Positions 1 to 5,625 of a stretch of DNA of 6,242 nt are shown one piece after another (within the stretch, counting starts at the first letter, position 1; each line of letters starts with the position of its first letter). The notes under the pieces were generated by a model, which did no database searches, had not been told where the DNA came from, and was given only the letters and a program-made list of their open reading frames with translations. The stretch covers positions 1-6,242 of the forward strand of contig CAMDXR010000194.1 in the NCBI GenBank assembly GCA_945877725.1, written 5' to 3'. The position numbers were made by a program, and so were the translations under genes. The DNA comes from Limnohabitans sp. Rim8. Its GTDB lineage: Bacteria; Pseudomonadota; Gammaproteobacteria; Burkholderiales; Burkholderiaceae_C.

Positions 1-59
1 GTCACCAACACGGCGTTTTCGGTGCTCAGCCGTTTCAGCGCTGCATCAATCCAGTTCAC
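1..59 (-). CDS. xdhC: xanthine dehydrogenase accessory protein XdhC, N-terminal fragment (runs off the left edge)
   Basis: Only the first 19 codons and part of the 20th are present, beginning MNWIDAALKRL and continuing to the AVLVT segment. As known for the family, XdhC proteins open with a short helix followed by a strand of the form AVLVTVA and then a GSAPRE motif; here the sequence is cut just before that motif. XdhC binds molybdenum cofactor, promotes its sulfuration and hands it to XdhB, so the position near xdhAB on the same strand fits. The start is GTG at 59. An upstream in-frame ATG (71-69) is followed one codon later by TAA (65-63), so it cannot be the start. The ribosome binding site is poor (TGGAT only). 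The identification rests on about 20 residues plus context; another protein is possible. Confidence 0.55.
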   Translation of the reverse strand, partial: MNWIDAALKRLSTENAVLV

Positions 60-165
60 TTTTTAATCCATTCAAAAGTATTAACGGTCACTTCTGTACT
101 TTTTGCCCCTGAGGCAATGCCACAATCACCCTCTTTACAGAGTATGCCAAGGACCAGGGAGTGCC
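60..165. promoter_or_regulatory. divergent intergenic region between xdhC-like gene and lipoprotein gene
   Basis: This 106-base gap separates two divergently transcribed genes and must hold the 5' signals of both, unless xdhC is transcribed otherwise. I see no convincing -35/-10 pair on either strand. A purine-rich AGGGAG at 156-161 is a good ribosome binding site for the ATG at 166. A short 5-bp-arm inverted repeat TTGCC/GGCAA lies at 103-117 and is too small to interpret. A two-codon mini-ORF (ATG GAT TAA, 71-63 on the minus strand) sits three bases before the GTG start of the xdhC-like gene. Confidence 0.3.
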
Positions 166-714
166 ATGAAACACCATTCAAATCGGCTTCGAACCGTGTT
201 GACTTCACTGTTGTCAATTTTGGCTACAGCCAGTTTCGGCTTTTTGAGTGGGTGCAGTTCGCCGCCCAAAGCCAGACCCGCGCCCGCCCCAGCGCCAGCA
301 CCGCCCCCTGCGCCGACTCCCAAAGCCCCCTCTGCCCAATGGCCCGCGAGAGAAGTGCCGGCCCAGGGCAAAGCCTCATTTGCCCGCAACAGCAAAGAAT
401 ATCGCAAAGACGCTGCGGCACATTTGTACAGCTTGCATGCCACCCGCATTTACGCGGGCCGCATGCCCCCGCTGCTGGAAGCGGTGGGCGTACTGAATAT
501 CGACATTGATCAAAAAGGTGCCGTTCGCTCCATCGACTGGATGCGCGCCCCCAAACATGTGCCCCAGGTCATGGCCGAAATTGAACGCATGGTCAGAGCT
601 GCAGCCCCCTACCCCGTGCCCAGAAACATGGGCCGGGTCACTTACACCGACACCTGGCTTTGGCATCAAAGTGGCAAGTTTCAACTGGACACCCTGACAG
701 AAGGTCAGGACTGA
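166..714 (+). CDS. lipoprotein with Pro/Ala linker and TonB C-terminal-like domain
   Basis: This is a 182-residue predicted lipoprotein. Residues 1-7 form a basic n-region (KHHSNR), residues 8-26 a hydrophobic core, and LSGC at 27-30 is a lipobox with the lipidated Cys at 30. Residues 33-57 are an almost pure Pro/Ala linker, as in periplasm-spanning TonB-like proteins. Residues about 75-182 look like a compact TonB C-terminal-type domain, with RMPPLLEAVGVLNIDIDQKG (99-118), a helix rich in Glu/Arg (134-147) and a YTDTWLWHQSGKF ending (160-172). I recall similar Burkholderiales proteins annotated only as TonB-domain or hypothetical proteins; the partner is unknown. The start at 166 is preferred over an in-frame upstream ATG at 103 because it gives a proper signal peptide and has AGGGAG at 156-161. 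The gene stands alone on the plus strand, convergent with the HAD gene, with 15 bases between the stops. Confidence 0.75.
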   Translation: MKHHSNRLRTVLTSLLSILATASFGFLSGCSSPPKARPAPAPAPAPPPAPTPKAPSAQWPAREVPAQGKASFARNSKEYRKDAAAHLYSLHATRIYAGRMPPLLEAVGVLNIDIDQKGAVRSIDWMRAPKHVPQVMAEIERMVRAAAPYPVPRNMGRVTYTDTWLWHQSGKFQLDTLTEGQD

Positions 715-729
715 AAGCCGATTCAATGG

Positions 730-1392
730 TCAGCCGCTAGACGGGCTTGCGAATCGGGCTTGCAAATCGGGCAAGCCCTGAACAAACACCACCCCTTTGG
801 CCACATCGTCAGGCAAGCCCTCGGGTGGATGCAGGCTGAACACCTGCATGCCTGCCGCCAGGCCAGCCAGCAAACCCGGCAAACTGTCCTCTACGACCGC
901 GCACCGCGCTGGGCTGCAGCCCAGTGCCTGGGCGGCATGCAAAAACAAACCTGGCTCGGGCTTGAAGCTGCCCACCTCGGGGGCACAAAAAACACGATCA
1001 CCTAACAACTCGCGAAGGCCCGTCAGGCTGAGCGTGAGTTCGGCCTTTTCTCGGGGGCCATTGGTCGCCACGGCAAAAGGGATGGACAAACTTTGCAACA
1101 AGGCTTTGGCCCCGGGAATTTCAGTCAGGGCCAGACGAAATTGCGCGGCCATGGCCAGCCGCAAGTCTTTCAAAAATTGCACTTCGTCCAGCACGGGCAA
1201 GTCTGTGGGCGCATGCCGAGCGATCTCGGCGACGCACTGCGCCATGGGGACCCCCCTGAAGCGGTGATGCATTTCTTGTCTGGACCACGGAAAACGCCAG
1301 CCCTGCGCTTGGTCAAACAACACATCCAAACCCATGCGCTCGCTGTCCACCAGCGTGCCGTCCAGGTCAAAAAGGATGGCGGATAAGTTCAA
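730..1392 (-). CDS. HAD-superfamily (subfamily IA) phosphatase
   Basis: This 220-residue protein has all four HAD motifs. Motif I is DLDGTLVDSE (9-18), with nucleophile Asp9 and acid/base Asp11. Motif II is VATNGPR (108-114), with Thr110. Motif III is Lys144 in FKPEP, and motif IV is VVEDSLPG (166-173), with Glu168/Asp169 for magnesium. A helical cap of about residues 17-90 lies between motifs I and II, as in the phosphoglycolate phosphatase/beta-phosphoglucomutase-like branch. Members dephosphorylate small phosphate esters such as sugar phosphates or nucleotides; the substrate cannot be read from sequence. The start is TTG at 1392, chosen because motif I must lie close to the N-terminus and because TTG overlaps the upstream gene's stop by four bases. 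There is no ribosome binding site, so expression probably depends on translational coupling. The length is normal for the family and no lesion is visible. A role in nucleotide breakdown beside xanthine dehydrogenase is conceivable but is only inference. Confidence 0.88.
   Translation of the reverse strand: MNLSAILFDLDGTLVDSERMGLDVLFDQAQGWRFPWSRQEMHHRFRGVPMAQCVAEIARHAPTDLPVLDEVQFLKDLRLAMAAQFRLALTEIPGAKALLQSLSIPFAVATNGPREKAELTLSLTGLRELLGDRVFCAPEVGSFKPEPGLFLHAAQALGCSPARCAVVEDSLPGLLAGLAAGMQVFSLHPPEGLPDDVAKGVVFVQGLPDLQARFASPSSG
743..778. repeat. short direct repeat and hairpin at the convergent gene ends
   Basis: Two adjacent 13-base copies beginning GGGCTTGC (743-755 and 756-768) differ at one base. 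The second GGGCTTGC (756-763) pairs with GCAAGCCC (771-778) to form an 8-bp stem with a 7-base loop. The element overlaps the last codons of the HAD gene and lies 41-64 bases beyond the stop of the plus-strand lipoprotein gene. It could slow or end the lipoprotein transcript, but there is no T-run after it, so it is not a standard intrinsic terminator. It may simply reflect local duplication in a variable protein C-terminus. Confidence 0.35.
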
Positions 1393-1583
1393 GCGGGCGA
1401 ATCGCCCAATGGCGTTGCTGGGCTGCTTGATTTGGGCCGCGCGTCAGTGTGGTTGACGCTTACCGGGGCAGGGGCCGGGGCAAACGACATCTTCTCGCCA
1501 TCCCAGCGCTGGCCGCACCAGCAAAGACCCTCGGCATTGATGATGCATGTGCCGGTACCGCAGCACCTTGGATCGTCAGACAT
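1389..1583 (-). CDS. small cysteine-rich protein of unknown function (64 aa)
   Basis: This 64-residue ORF is judged real for three reasons: a very good ribosome binding site (AGGAG, 6 bases before the ATG), a stop overlapping the next gene's start, and an N-terminal half with a motif-like cysteine layout. Cysteines lie at 7, 8, 13, 21 and 23 in the pattern CC-x4-C-x7-CxC, within CCGTGTCIIN (7-16) and CWCGQRWDGEKM (21-32). Residues 33-64 are Pro/Ala/Ser-rich and probably disordered. There is no signal peptide or membrane segment, so it is probably cytoplasmic. The five cysteines suggest metal or Fe-S binding, or a redox role, but this is inference. I recall short Burkholderiales hypothetical proteins with the same CCGTGTC...CWCGQ...WDG pattern but know of no assigned function. 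It lies 74 bases after xdhB on the same strand and is probably co-transcribed with the HAD gene, possibly with xdhAB. Confidence 0.75.
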   Translation of the reverse strand: MSDDPRCCGTGTCIINAEGLCWCGQRWDGEKMSFAPAPAPVSVNHTDARPKSSSPATPLGDSPA

Positions 1584-1589
1584 TTTCCG

Positions 1590-1594
1590 CTCCT
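1590..1594 (-). promoter_or_regulatory. ribosome binding site of the small Cys-rich protein
   Basis: On the minus strand the sequence reads TAGGAGCGGAAAATG, placing AGGAG six bases before the ATG at 1583. This near-ideal Shine-Dalgarno sequence is a main reason for accepting the short ORF as a gene. Confidence 0.75.
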
Positions 1595-1619
1595 AAACCG
1601 GTGATTGAATGGGTTTGCA

Positions 1620-1646
1620 GGATGCCTGAAAACGCGTCAGGCATCC
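1620..1646 (-). terminator. 10-bp hairpin after xdhB, possible weak terminator or mRNA 3' stabiliser
   Basis: GGATGCCTGA (1620-1629) and TCAGGCATCC (1637-1646) are perfect inverted repeats around a 7-base loop. In the xdhB direction the stem begins 11 bases after the stop codon (1660-1658). The sequence after it on the minus strand is TGCAAACCC, with no T-run, so Rho-independent termination would be weak. It may protect the xdhAB message or lower transcription into the small Cys-rich protein gene, whose start is 36 bases further on. The structure is directly visible; its function is inferred. Confidence 0.5.
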
Positions 1647-1657
1647 GGCTCTTCAGA

Positions 1658-4018
1658 TCAAAGACCCGCAGTGGCCTTGGCTTTTTCGCAGGCCATCAAG
1701 ATGCGCTCGGGCGTGGCCGGGGCGTCCATGTAGACCACGGCCTGGTGGTTGGCACTGGCTGCAACCGCATCGCGCAAGGCAAAAAAGGCCGACAAGCCCA
1801 ACATCAAGGGCGGCTCGCCCGTGGCCTTGCTGTTAAAGGGTGTGGGTTTCAAGTTGGCGTTGTCAAACAAAGTGACCTTGAAGTGCTCTGGCACATCGCC
1901 CGCCACCGGAATTTTGTAAGTGCTGGGGCCATGCGTGAGCAACTTGCCTTTTTTGTCCCAAATGCACTCCTCCATGGTCAGCCAGCCCATGCCCTGCACA
2001 TAAGCGCCCTCAATTTGGCCCATGTCCAAAGCCGGGTTGATGCTGCGGCCCACGTCGTGCACGATGTCCACGGCCTTGAGCCACCATTCACCTGTTCGGG
2101 TGTCAATCTCGACTTCGCTCACAGCCGCGCCATAGCAGTAGTAATAGAACGCACGGCCATTCAGGGTTGCGAAGTCGTATTTGATTTCGGGCGTCATGTA
2201 GAAACCCGTGACCGACAAGCCCACACGCTCCATATACGCTTGCTTGGTCAGGTCGGCCCACTTGACGGATTTGCCACCGCCATGCACTTCGTTGTTGGCA
2301 AACGTGACTTCTTCGGGGGTGCAGCCCAACATGCGCGCCGCCACAGGCTTCAGGCGATCGCGCATTTGCGCTGTGGCGTTCATGATGGCCGCGCCATTGA
2401 TGTCGGCACCGCTCGAGGCCGAAGTAGCCGAGGCGTTGGGCACTTTTTGCGAGTCGGTGGCGGTGATGCGCACCTTGTCTACCCCAATGCCCAAACCATC
2501 GGCACACACCTGCGCCATCTTGGTGTTCAGGCCCTGGCCCATTTCGGTGCCACCGTGGTTGCAACTGACCGAACCGTCCATATAAACCACCAACAACGCA
2601 CCGCCCTGGTTCAGGTGCGTAGCCGTGAAGCTGATGCCGAACTTGAGCGGCACCAAGGCCAAACCGCGCTTGCGGGTTTTGCTCTTGGCATTGAAGGCGT
2701 GCACCGCAGCGCGGCGCTCGGCGTACCGAGATTCTTGCTCCACCTGGTCAATCACCTTGTCGCCCACCCAGTCTTCAATCAACTGGTTGTATTGGGTGGT
2801 CATGGTGTCGGGTGTGCCGCTGATGGCCGGGTCTTTGTACAGGTTGAGCTTGCGCACTTCCAGTGGGTCTTTGCCCAAAGTCATGGCAATCTCGTCCATC
2901 ACCGTTTCGATGCCGAACATGCCCTGTGGGCCACCAAAACCCCGGAAAGCGGTGGCGCTTTGGGTGTTGGTTTTGCAGCGGTGGCTGACCAACTTGAGCG
3001 CGGGCAGGTGATAGGTGTTGTCAATGTGCAGACAAGCGCGATCGTTCACCGGGCCGGAATAGTCGGTGCTGTAACCGCAGCGCGACATCAAGGTGATGTC
3101 AGCACCCAGCACCCGACCGTTGGCGTCAAAACCCACCTCGTAGTCGATGCGGAAATCGTGCCGCTTGCCGGTAATGGTCATGTCGTCGTCGCGGTTCACA
3201 CGCAGCTTGACGGGTTTTTGCAACTTAAAAGCTGCCAAAGCAGCGCTCTGGCTGAAGATGCTGGCGTTGCCCTCTTTGCCCCCAAAACCACCGCCCATGC
3301 GGCGGCAGATCACTTCCACATCGTTGGTGTGCAGGTTCAGGGCATGCGCGGCTTCGCGCTGGTTGCCATCGGGGTGTTGGGTTGACACATAAAGCGTGAG
3401 CTGGCCGTCTTCTTTGGGCACGGCATAGGTGATCTGGCCTTCTAAATAAAACTGCTCTTGTTGGCCGGTGCGGGTAGTGCCCTTTATTTTGTGCGGGGCG
3501 TTGGCAATGGCGGCGGCAGCGTCGCCCCGCGTGATGCCTTTGGGCGGCATGATGAAGCTGCCCGCCTCCATGGCTTCTTCGACCGTGAGGATGGGCTTGA
3601 GTTCTTTCACCAGCACTTGGGCTTTGTGCGCGGCTTCGCGGGCATAGAGCATGTTGCGCGCCACCACCACAGCCACCGCCTGGCCTAGAAATTCCACCTT
3701 GCCGGCCGCCAAAAACGGGTCGTCGTGCACGATGGGACCGCAGTTGTTTTCACCCGGAATGTCTTTGGCGGTGTAAACCGCCACCACGCCGTGTTGCTTC
3801 AATATGGCGTCGCGGTCAATGCCATCGCCAATCAACTCGCCATGGGCCACGGGCGACAAAACCAGCGCCGCATACAAGGTGCCCGCATGCTCGGGAATGT
3901 CGTCAATGTAGGTGGCCGAACCCGTGACGTGCAGGTGCGCAGACTCGTGAACGATGTCGGTGCCTTGTTGCACGCCCGAAGCAGGCAACAGGTTTTTGAT
4001 GGGGGTAGGAGCGTTCAT
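1658..4018 (-). CDS. xdhB: xanthine dehydrogenase, molybdopterin-binding subunit XdhB
   Basis: This 786-residue large subunit carries the molybdenum active site that hydroxylates hypoxanthine to xanthine and xanthine to urate. Aligning from memory with bovine xanthine oxidase gives these equivalents: Gln187 in GQQEQFYLE (Gln767, Mo ligand environment); Glu249 in MGGGFGGKE (Glu802) and Arg327 in NDRACLHIDN (Arg880), both purine-binding; Phe361 in AFRGFGGPQG (Phe914); Phe464 in GISF (Phe1009); and Glu735 in KATGEPP (Glu1261, the catalytic base). Aldehyde oxidases lack the Glu802/Arg880 pair, so xanthine dehydrogenase is favoured. Other cofactor-contact segments are HGGTEMGQGLNTK (488-500) and the ASATSASSGAD stretch (529-539). 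Residues about 20-150 are the ald_Xan_dh a/b hammerhead domain. The length is usual and no frameshift is seen. The ATG directly follows the xdhA stop (TGA-ATG) with GAGGTG six bases before it, so the two subunits are translationally linked. The protein is cytoplasmic, in an (XdhA-XdhB)2 complex. Confidence 0.96.
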   Translation of the reverse strand: MNAPTPIKNLLPASGVQQGTDIVHESAHLHVTGSATYIDDIPEHAGTLYAALVLSPVAHGELIGDGIDRDAILKQHGVVAVYTAKDIPGENNCGPIVHDDPFLAAGKVEFLGQAVAVVVARNMLYAREAAHKAQVLVKELKPILTVEEAMEAGSFIMPPKGITRGDAAAAIANAPHKIKGTTRTGQQEQFYLEGQITYAVPKEDGQLTLYVSTQHPDGNQREAAHALNLHTNDVEVICRRMGGGFGGKEGNASIFSQSAALAAFKLQKPVKLRVNRDDDMTITGKRHDFRIDYEVGFDANGRVLGADITLMSRCGYSTDYSGPVNDRACLHIDNTYHLPALKLVSHRCKTNTQSATAFRGFGGPQGMFGIETVMDEIAMTLGKDPLEVRKLNLYKDPAISGTPDTMTTQYNQLIEDWVGDKVIDQVEQESRYAERRAAVHAFNAKSKTRKRGLALVPLKFGISFTATHLNQGGALLVVYMDGSVSCNHGGTEMGQGLNTKMAQVCADGLGIGVDKVRITATDSQKVPNASATSASSGADINGAAIMNATAQMRDRLKPVAARMLGCTPEEVTFANNEVHGGGKSVKWADLTKQAYMERVGLSVTGFYMTPEIKYDFATLNGRAFYYYCYGAAVSEVEIDTRTGEWWLKAVDIVHDVGRSINPALDMGQIEGAYVQGMGWLTMEECIWDKKGKLLTHGPSTYKIPVAGDVPEHFKVTLFDNANLKPTPFNSKATGEPPLMLGLSAFFALRDAVAASANHQAVVYMDAPATPERILMACEKAKATAGL

Positions 4019-5494
4019 TCAAGCCACCTCTTTCGTTTCTTCTTCAATGAATTCGAGCACCAAGTTGCGGGCCACCAAGGCGCGATAGGCCCAAGTGGCG
4101 CGCAAACCGTCGCGGGCCGTAAAGCTGGCGGCAATGGCGGCATCCAGATCGGCAGCTTTCACGTCGGCAGGCGCTTGGCCCTCTAGCACGGCTTCGAGCT
4201 TGGGGGCGCGGCAAGGCGATGGGGCCAGTCCGTTGTAGGCCAGTTTCACGCCCGAGAGCTTGCCGCCCTTCAGGGTGTAGCTGATGGCGGCGCAGGTGGC
4301 AGAAATGTCTTGCTCGAAACGCTTGCTCACCTTGTGCGCACGGAACACCTGACCGGCCACGGGCTTGGGCAGCGTCACGGCTTCGATGAACTCGCCCGCT
4401 GCAAGCACGTTTTTCTTCATGCCGGTGTAAAAGTTCTCCAACAACACCTCGCGTGTTTTGTCGCCCCGGCGCAAGACCAAACTGGCCCCCAGCGCCATCA
4501 GGCAAGGCATGGTGTCGCCAATGGGTGAACCATTGGCAATGTTGCCCGCCAAAGTGGCGGTGGAGCGAATCGGGGGCGAACCAAAGCGGCGCAGCACTTC
4601 GGTGAAATCGGGGTAAGCCACGGCCAGCAGTTCTTCAACCTTGGCCAAAGACACCGCCGCACCCAAGCGCCAGGCGGTGGCGGTTTCACGCACTTGGCGC
4701 AACTCGGCCACATTGCCTAAATACATGATGTGGTCAGGCCGCGAGTACTGCTTGTTCACCTGCAAACCAATCTCGGTGCTGCCCGCCAGCAAGGTCGTGC
4801 CGGGGTGTTTGACCAAGTAATCGGCCACCTCGGTCAGGGTGGCGGGCGAAACAAATTCGTTGCCTTTTTTGGTGCGCACCACAGGTTGCACAATGATCTC
4901 GCCGTCCAGGCTGAGTGTGGGCACACTGGAACGCTGGATCTCTTTCAGCAAAGGCACATCGGCGCTGTCCTCCAACTTGAGCGCGCTCTTTTTCTCGCAA
5001 GCCCGGGTGGCCGACTCGATGATCGGCTTGTAACCCGTGCAACGGCACAGGTTGCCGCTCAACGCATCGGTGATCTGCTGGCGGTTGGGCGTGGGCAACA
5101 CTTGCACCAAGTTCACCAAACTCATGACGATGCCGGGGGTGCAAAAACCGCACTGCGAGCCGTGGCACTTGACCATTTCTTCTTGCACGGGGTGCAAGCT
5201 GCCGTCGGACTTTTTGAGGCTTTCGATGGTTTTGACAGATTTACCGTCCAAAGACGGCAACAACTGGATGCACGCATTGGTGGGCACATAGTCCACACCC
5301 GTGCCAGACGCATTGAGCTCACCCACCATCACCACGCAAGCGCCGCAATCGCCTTCAGCGCACCCCTCTTTGGAACCGGTGCGGTGCAACTGCTCCCGCA
5401 AATAATCCAGAACAGTGGTGGTTCGGCGCTCACCTTGGGCTTCGACGATACGGCCGTCGAGCACAAAGCGCACAGTGTTGGTGACTTGGGTCAT
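4019..5494 (-). CDS. xdhA: xanthine dehydrogenase, FeS/FAD subunit XdhA
   Basis: From the chosen start (MTQVTNTVRFVLDGR) the protein has 491 residues. Residues 8-80 form the plant-ferredoxin-like [2Fe-2S] domain, with Cys45, Cys50, Cys53 and Cys75 (GCAEGDCGAC...NAC). The second [2Fe-2S] helical domain has CHGSQCGFCTPG (110-121; ligands Cys115 and Cys118) and LCRCTGY (149-155; Cys150 and Cys152). The FAD domain begins near 205, with LLAGSTEIGL (235-244) and GSPPIRSTATLAGNIANGSP (305-324) contacting FAD; the CO dehydrogenase flavoprotein C-terminal domain follows from about 385. Electrons pass from Mo in XdhB through both clusters to FAD and then NAD+. An in-frame ATG at 5590 would add 32 residues of low-complexity sequence unlike the family. 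That extension covers a palindrome, so the 5494 start is preferred, though it lacks a clear Shine-Dalgarno sequence while the 5590 ATG has AAAGGG 11 bases upstream. The gene is complete and first in the xdhAB operon. Confidence 0.94.
   Translation of the reverse strand: MTQVTNTVRFVLDGRIVEAQGERRTTTVLDYLREQLHRTGSKEGCAEGDCGACVVMVGELNASGTGVDYVPTNACIQLLPSLDGKSVKTIESLKKSDGSLHPVQEEMVKCHGSQCGFCTPGIVMSLVNLVQVLPTPNRQQITDALSGNLCRCTGYKPIIESATRACEKKSALKLEDSADVPLLKEIQRSSVPTLSLDGEIIVQPVVRTKKGNEFVSPATLTEVADYLVKHPGTTLLAGSTEIGLQVNKQYSRPDHIMYLGNVAELRQVRETATAWRLGAAVSLAKVEELLAVAYPDFTEVLRRFGSPPIRSTATLAGNIANGSPIGDTMPCLMALGASLVLRRGDKTREVLLENFYTGMKKNVLAAGEFIEAVTLPKPVAGQVFRAHKVSKRFEQDISATCAAISYTLKGGKLSGVKLAYNGLAPSPCRAPKLEAVLEGQAPADVKAADLDAAIAASFTARDGLRATWAYRALVARNLVLEFIEEETKEVA
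4025..4030 (-). promoter_or_regulatory. ribosome binding site of xdhB inside the xdhA 3' end
   Basis: The minus strand reads AGAGGTGGCTTGAATG: GAGGTG, six bases, then ATG. The site lies within the last codons of xdhA and fixes the xdhB start at 4018, with coupled translation of both subunits. Confidence 0.7.
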
Positions 5495-5527
5495 GGTGCG
5501 GGTGGGGGGGATAAATAAACGGTAAGG

Positions 5528-5549
5528 TCCCGATTTTAGAGAATCGGGA
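5528..5549 (-). promoter_or_regulatory. perfect palindrome in the xdhA leader, candidate operator
   Basis: TCCCGATT (5528-5535) and AATCGGGA (5542-5549) are 8-bp perfect inverted arms with a 6-base centre, 34-55 bases upstream of the preferred xdhA ATG. On the minus strand, TAAAAT (5538-5533) overlaps the centre and second arm and resembles a -10 box. It would start transcription about 30 bases before the ATG at 5494, although no good -35 is visible at the right distance. The symmetry suits a dimeric regulator that senses purines or a related ligand, but no regulator gene lies in the window. It could instead form an RNA hairpin in the leader. The palindrome is seen; its regulatory role is inferred. 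Confidence 0.45.
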
Positions 5550-5625
5550 GGTGCTTGGGTTGATTTTGGGGAATTAAGGACTGCATCCATGGCACACGCA
5601 ACCCTTTCAAACAGTGAAATAACAC

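Noticed and set aside
103..117. Small inverted repeat TTGCC/GGCAA as a terminator
   Set aside because: The stem is only five base pairs, with no T-run after it in either direction.
103..165. Upstream in-frame extension of the lipoprotein gene from the ATG at 103
   Set aside because: It would place 21 unrelated residues before a standard signal peptide. The ATG at 166 has a ribosome binding site and gives a normal lipoprotein leader.
1547..3385. A 612-codon plus-strand open frame
   Set aside because: It lies antisense to the well-supported xdhB. Its His/Val/Ala-rich translation shows no recognisable domain; it is a by-product of codon bias in xdhB.
1658..4018. Aldehyde oxidase or CO dehydrogenase large subunit instead of XdhB
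   Set aside because: The purine-binding Glu249 and Arg327 equivalents are both present, and no CO dehydrogenase-type active-site loop was recognised.
4730..5518. A 262-codon plus-strand open frame
   Set aside because: It is antisense to xdhA, has no recognisable motif and no ribosome binding site, and composition is that of a mirror frame.
5495..5590. 32-residue N-terminal extension of XdhA
   Set aside because: It does not resemble the family, whose ferredoxin-like domain begins at once, and it covers a palindrome and a C7 run. Kept as an open alternative because its ATG has some upstream AAAGGG.
5605..5610. TTGAAA on the minus strand as a -35 box for xdhA
   Set aside because: The matching -10 position 17 bases away reads GATGCA, a poor match, so no promoter is called.
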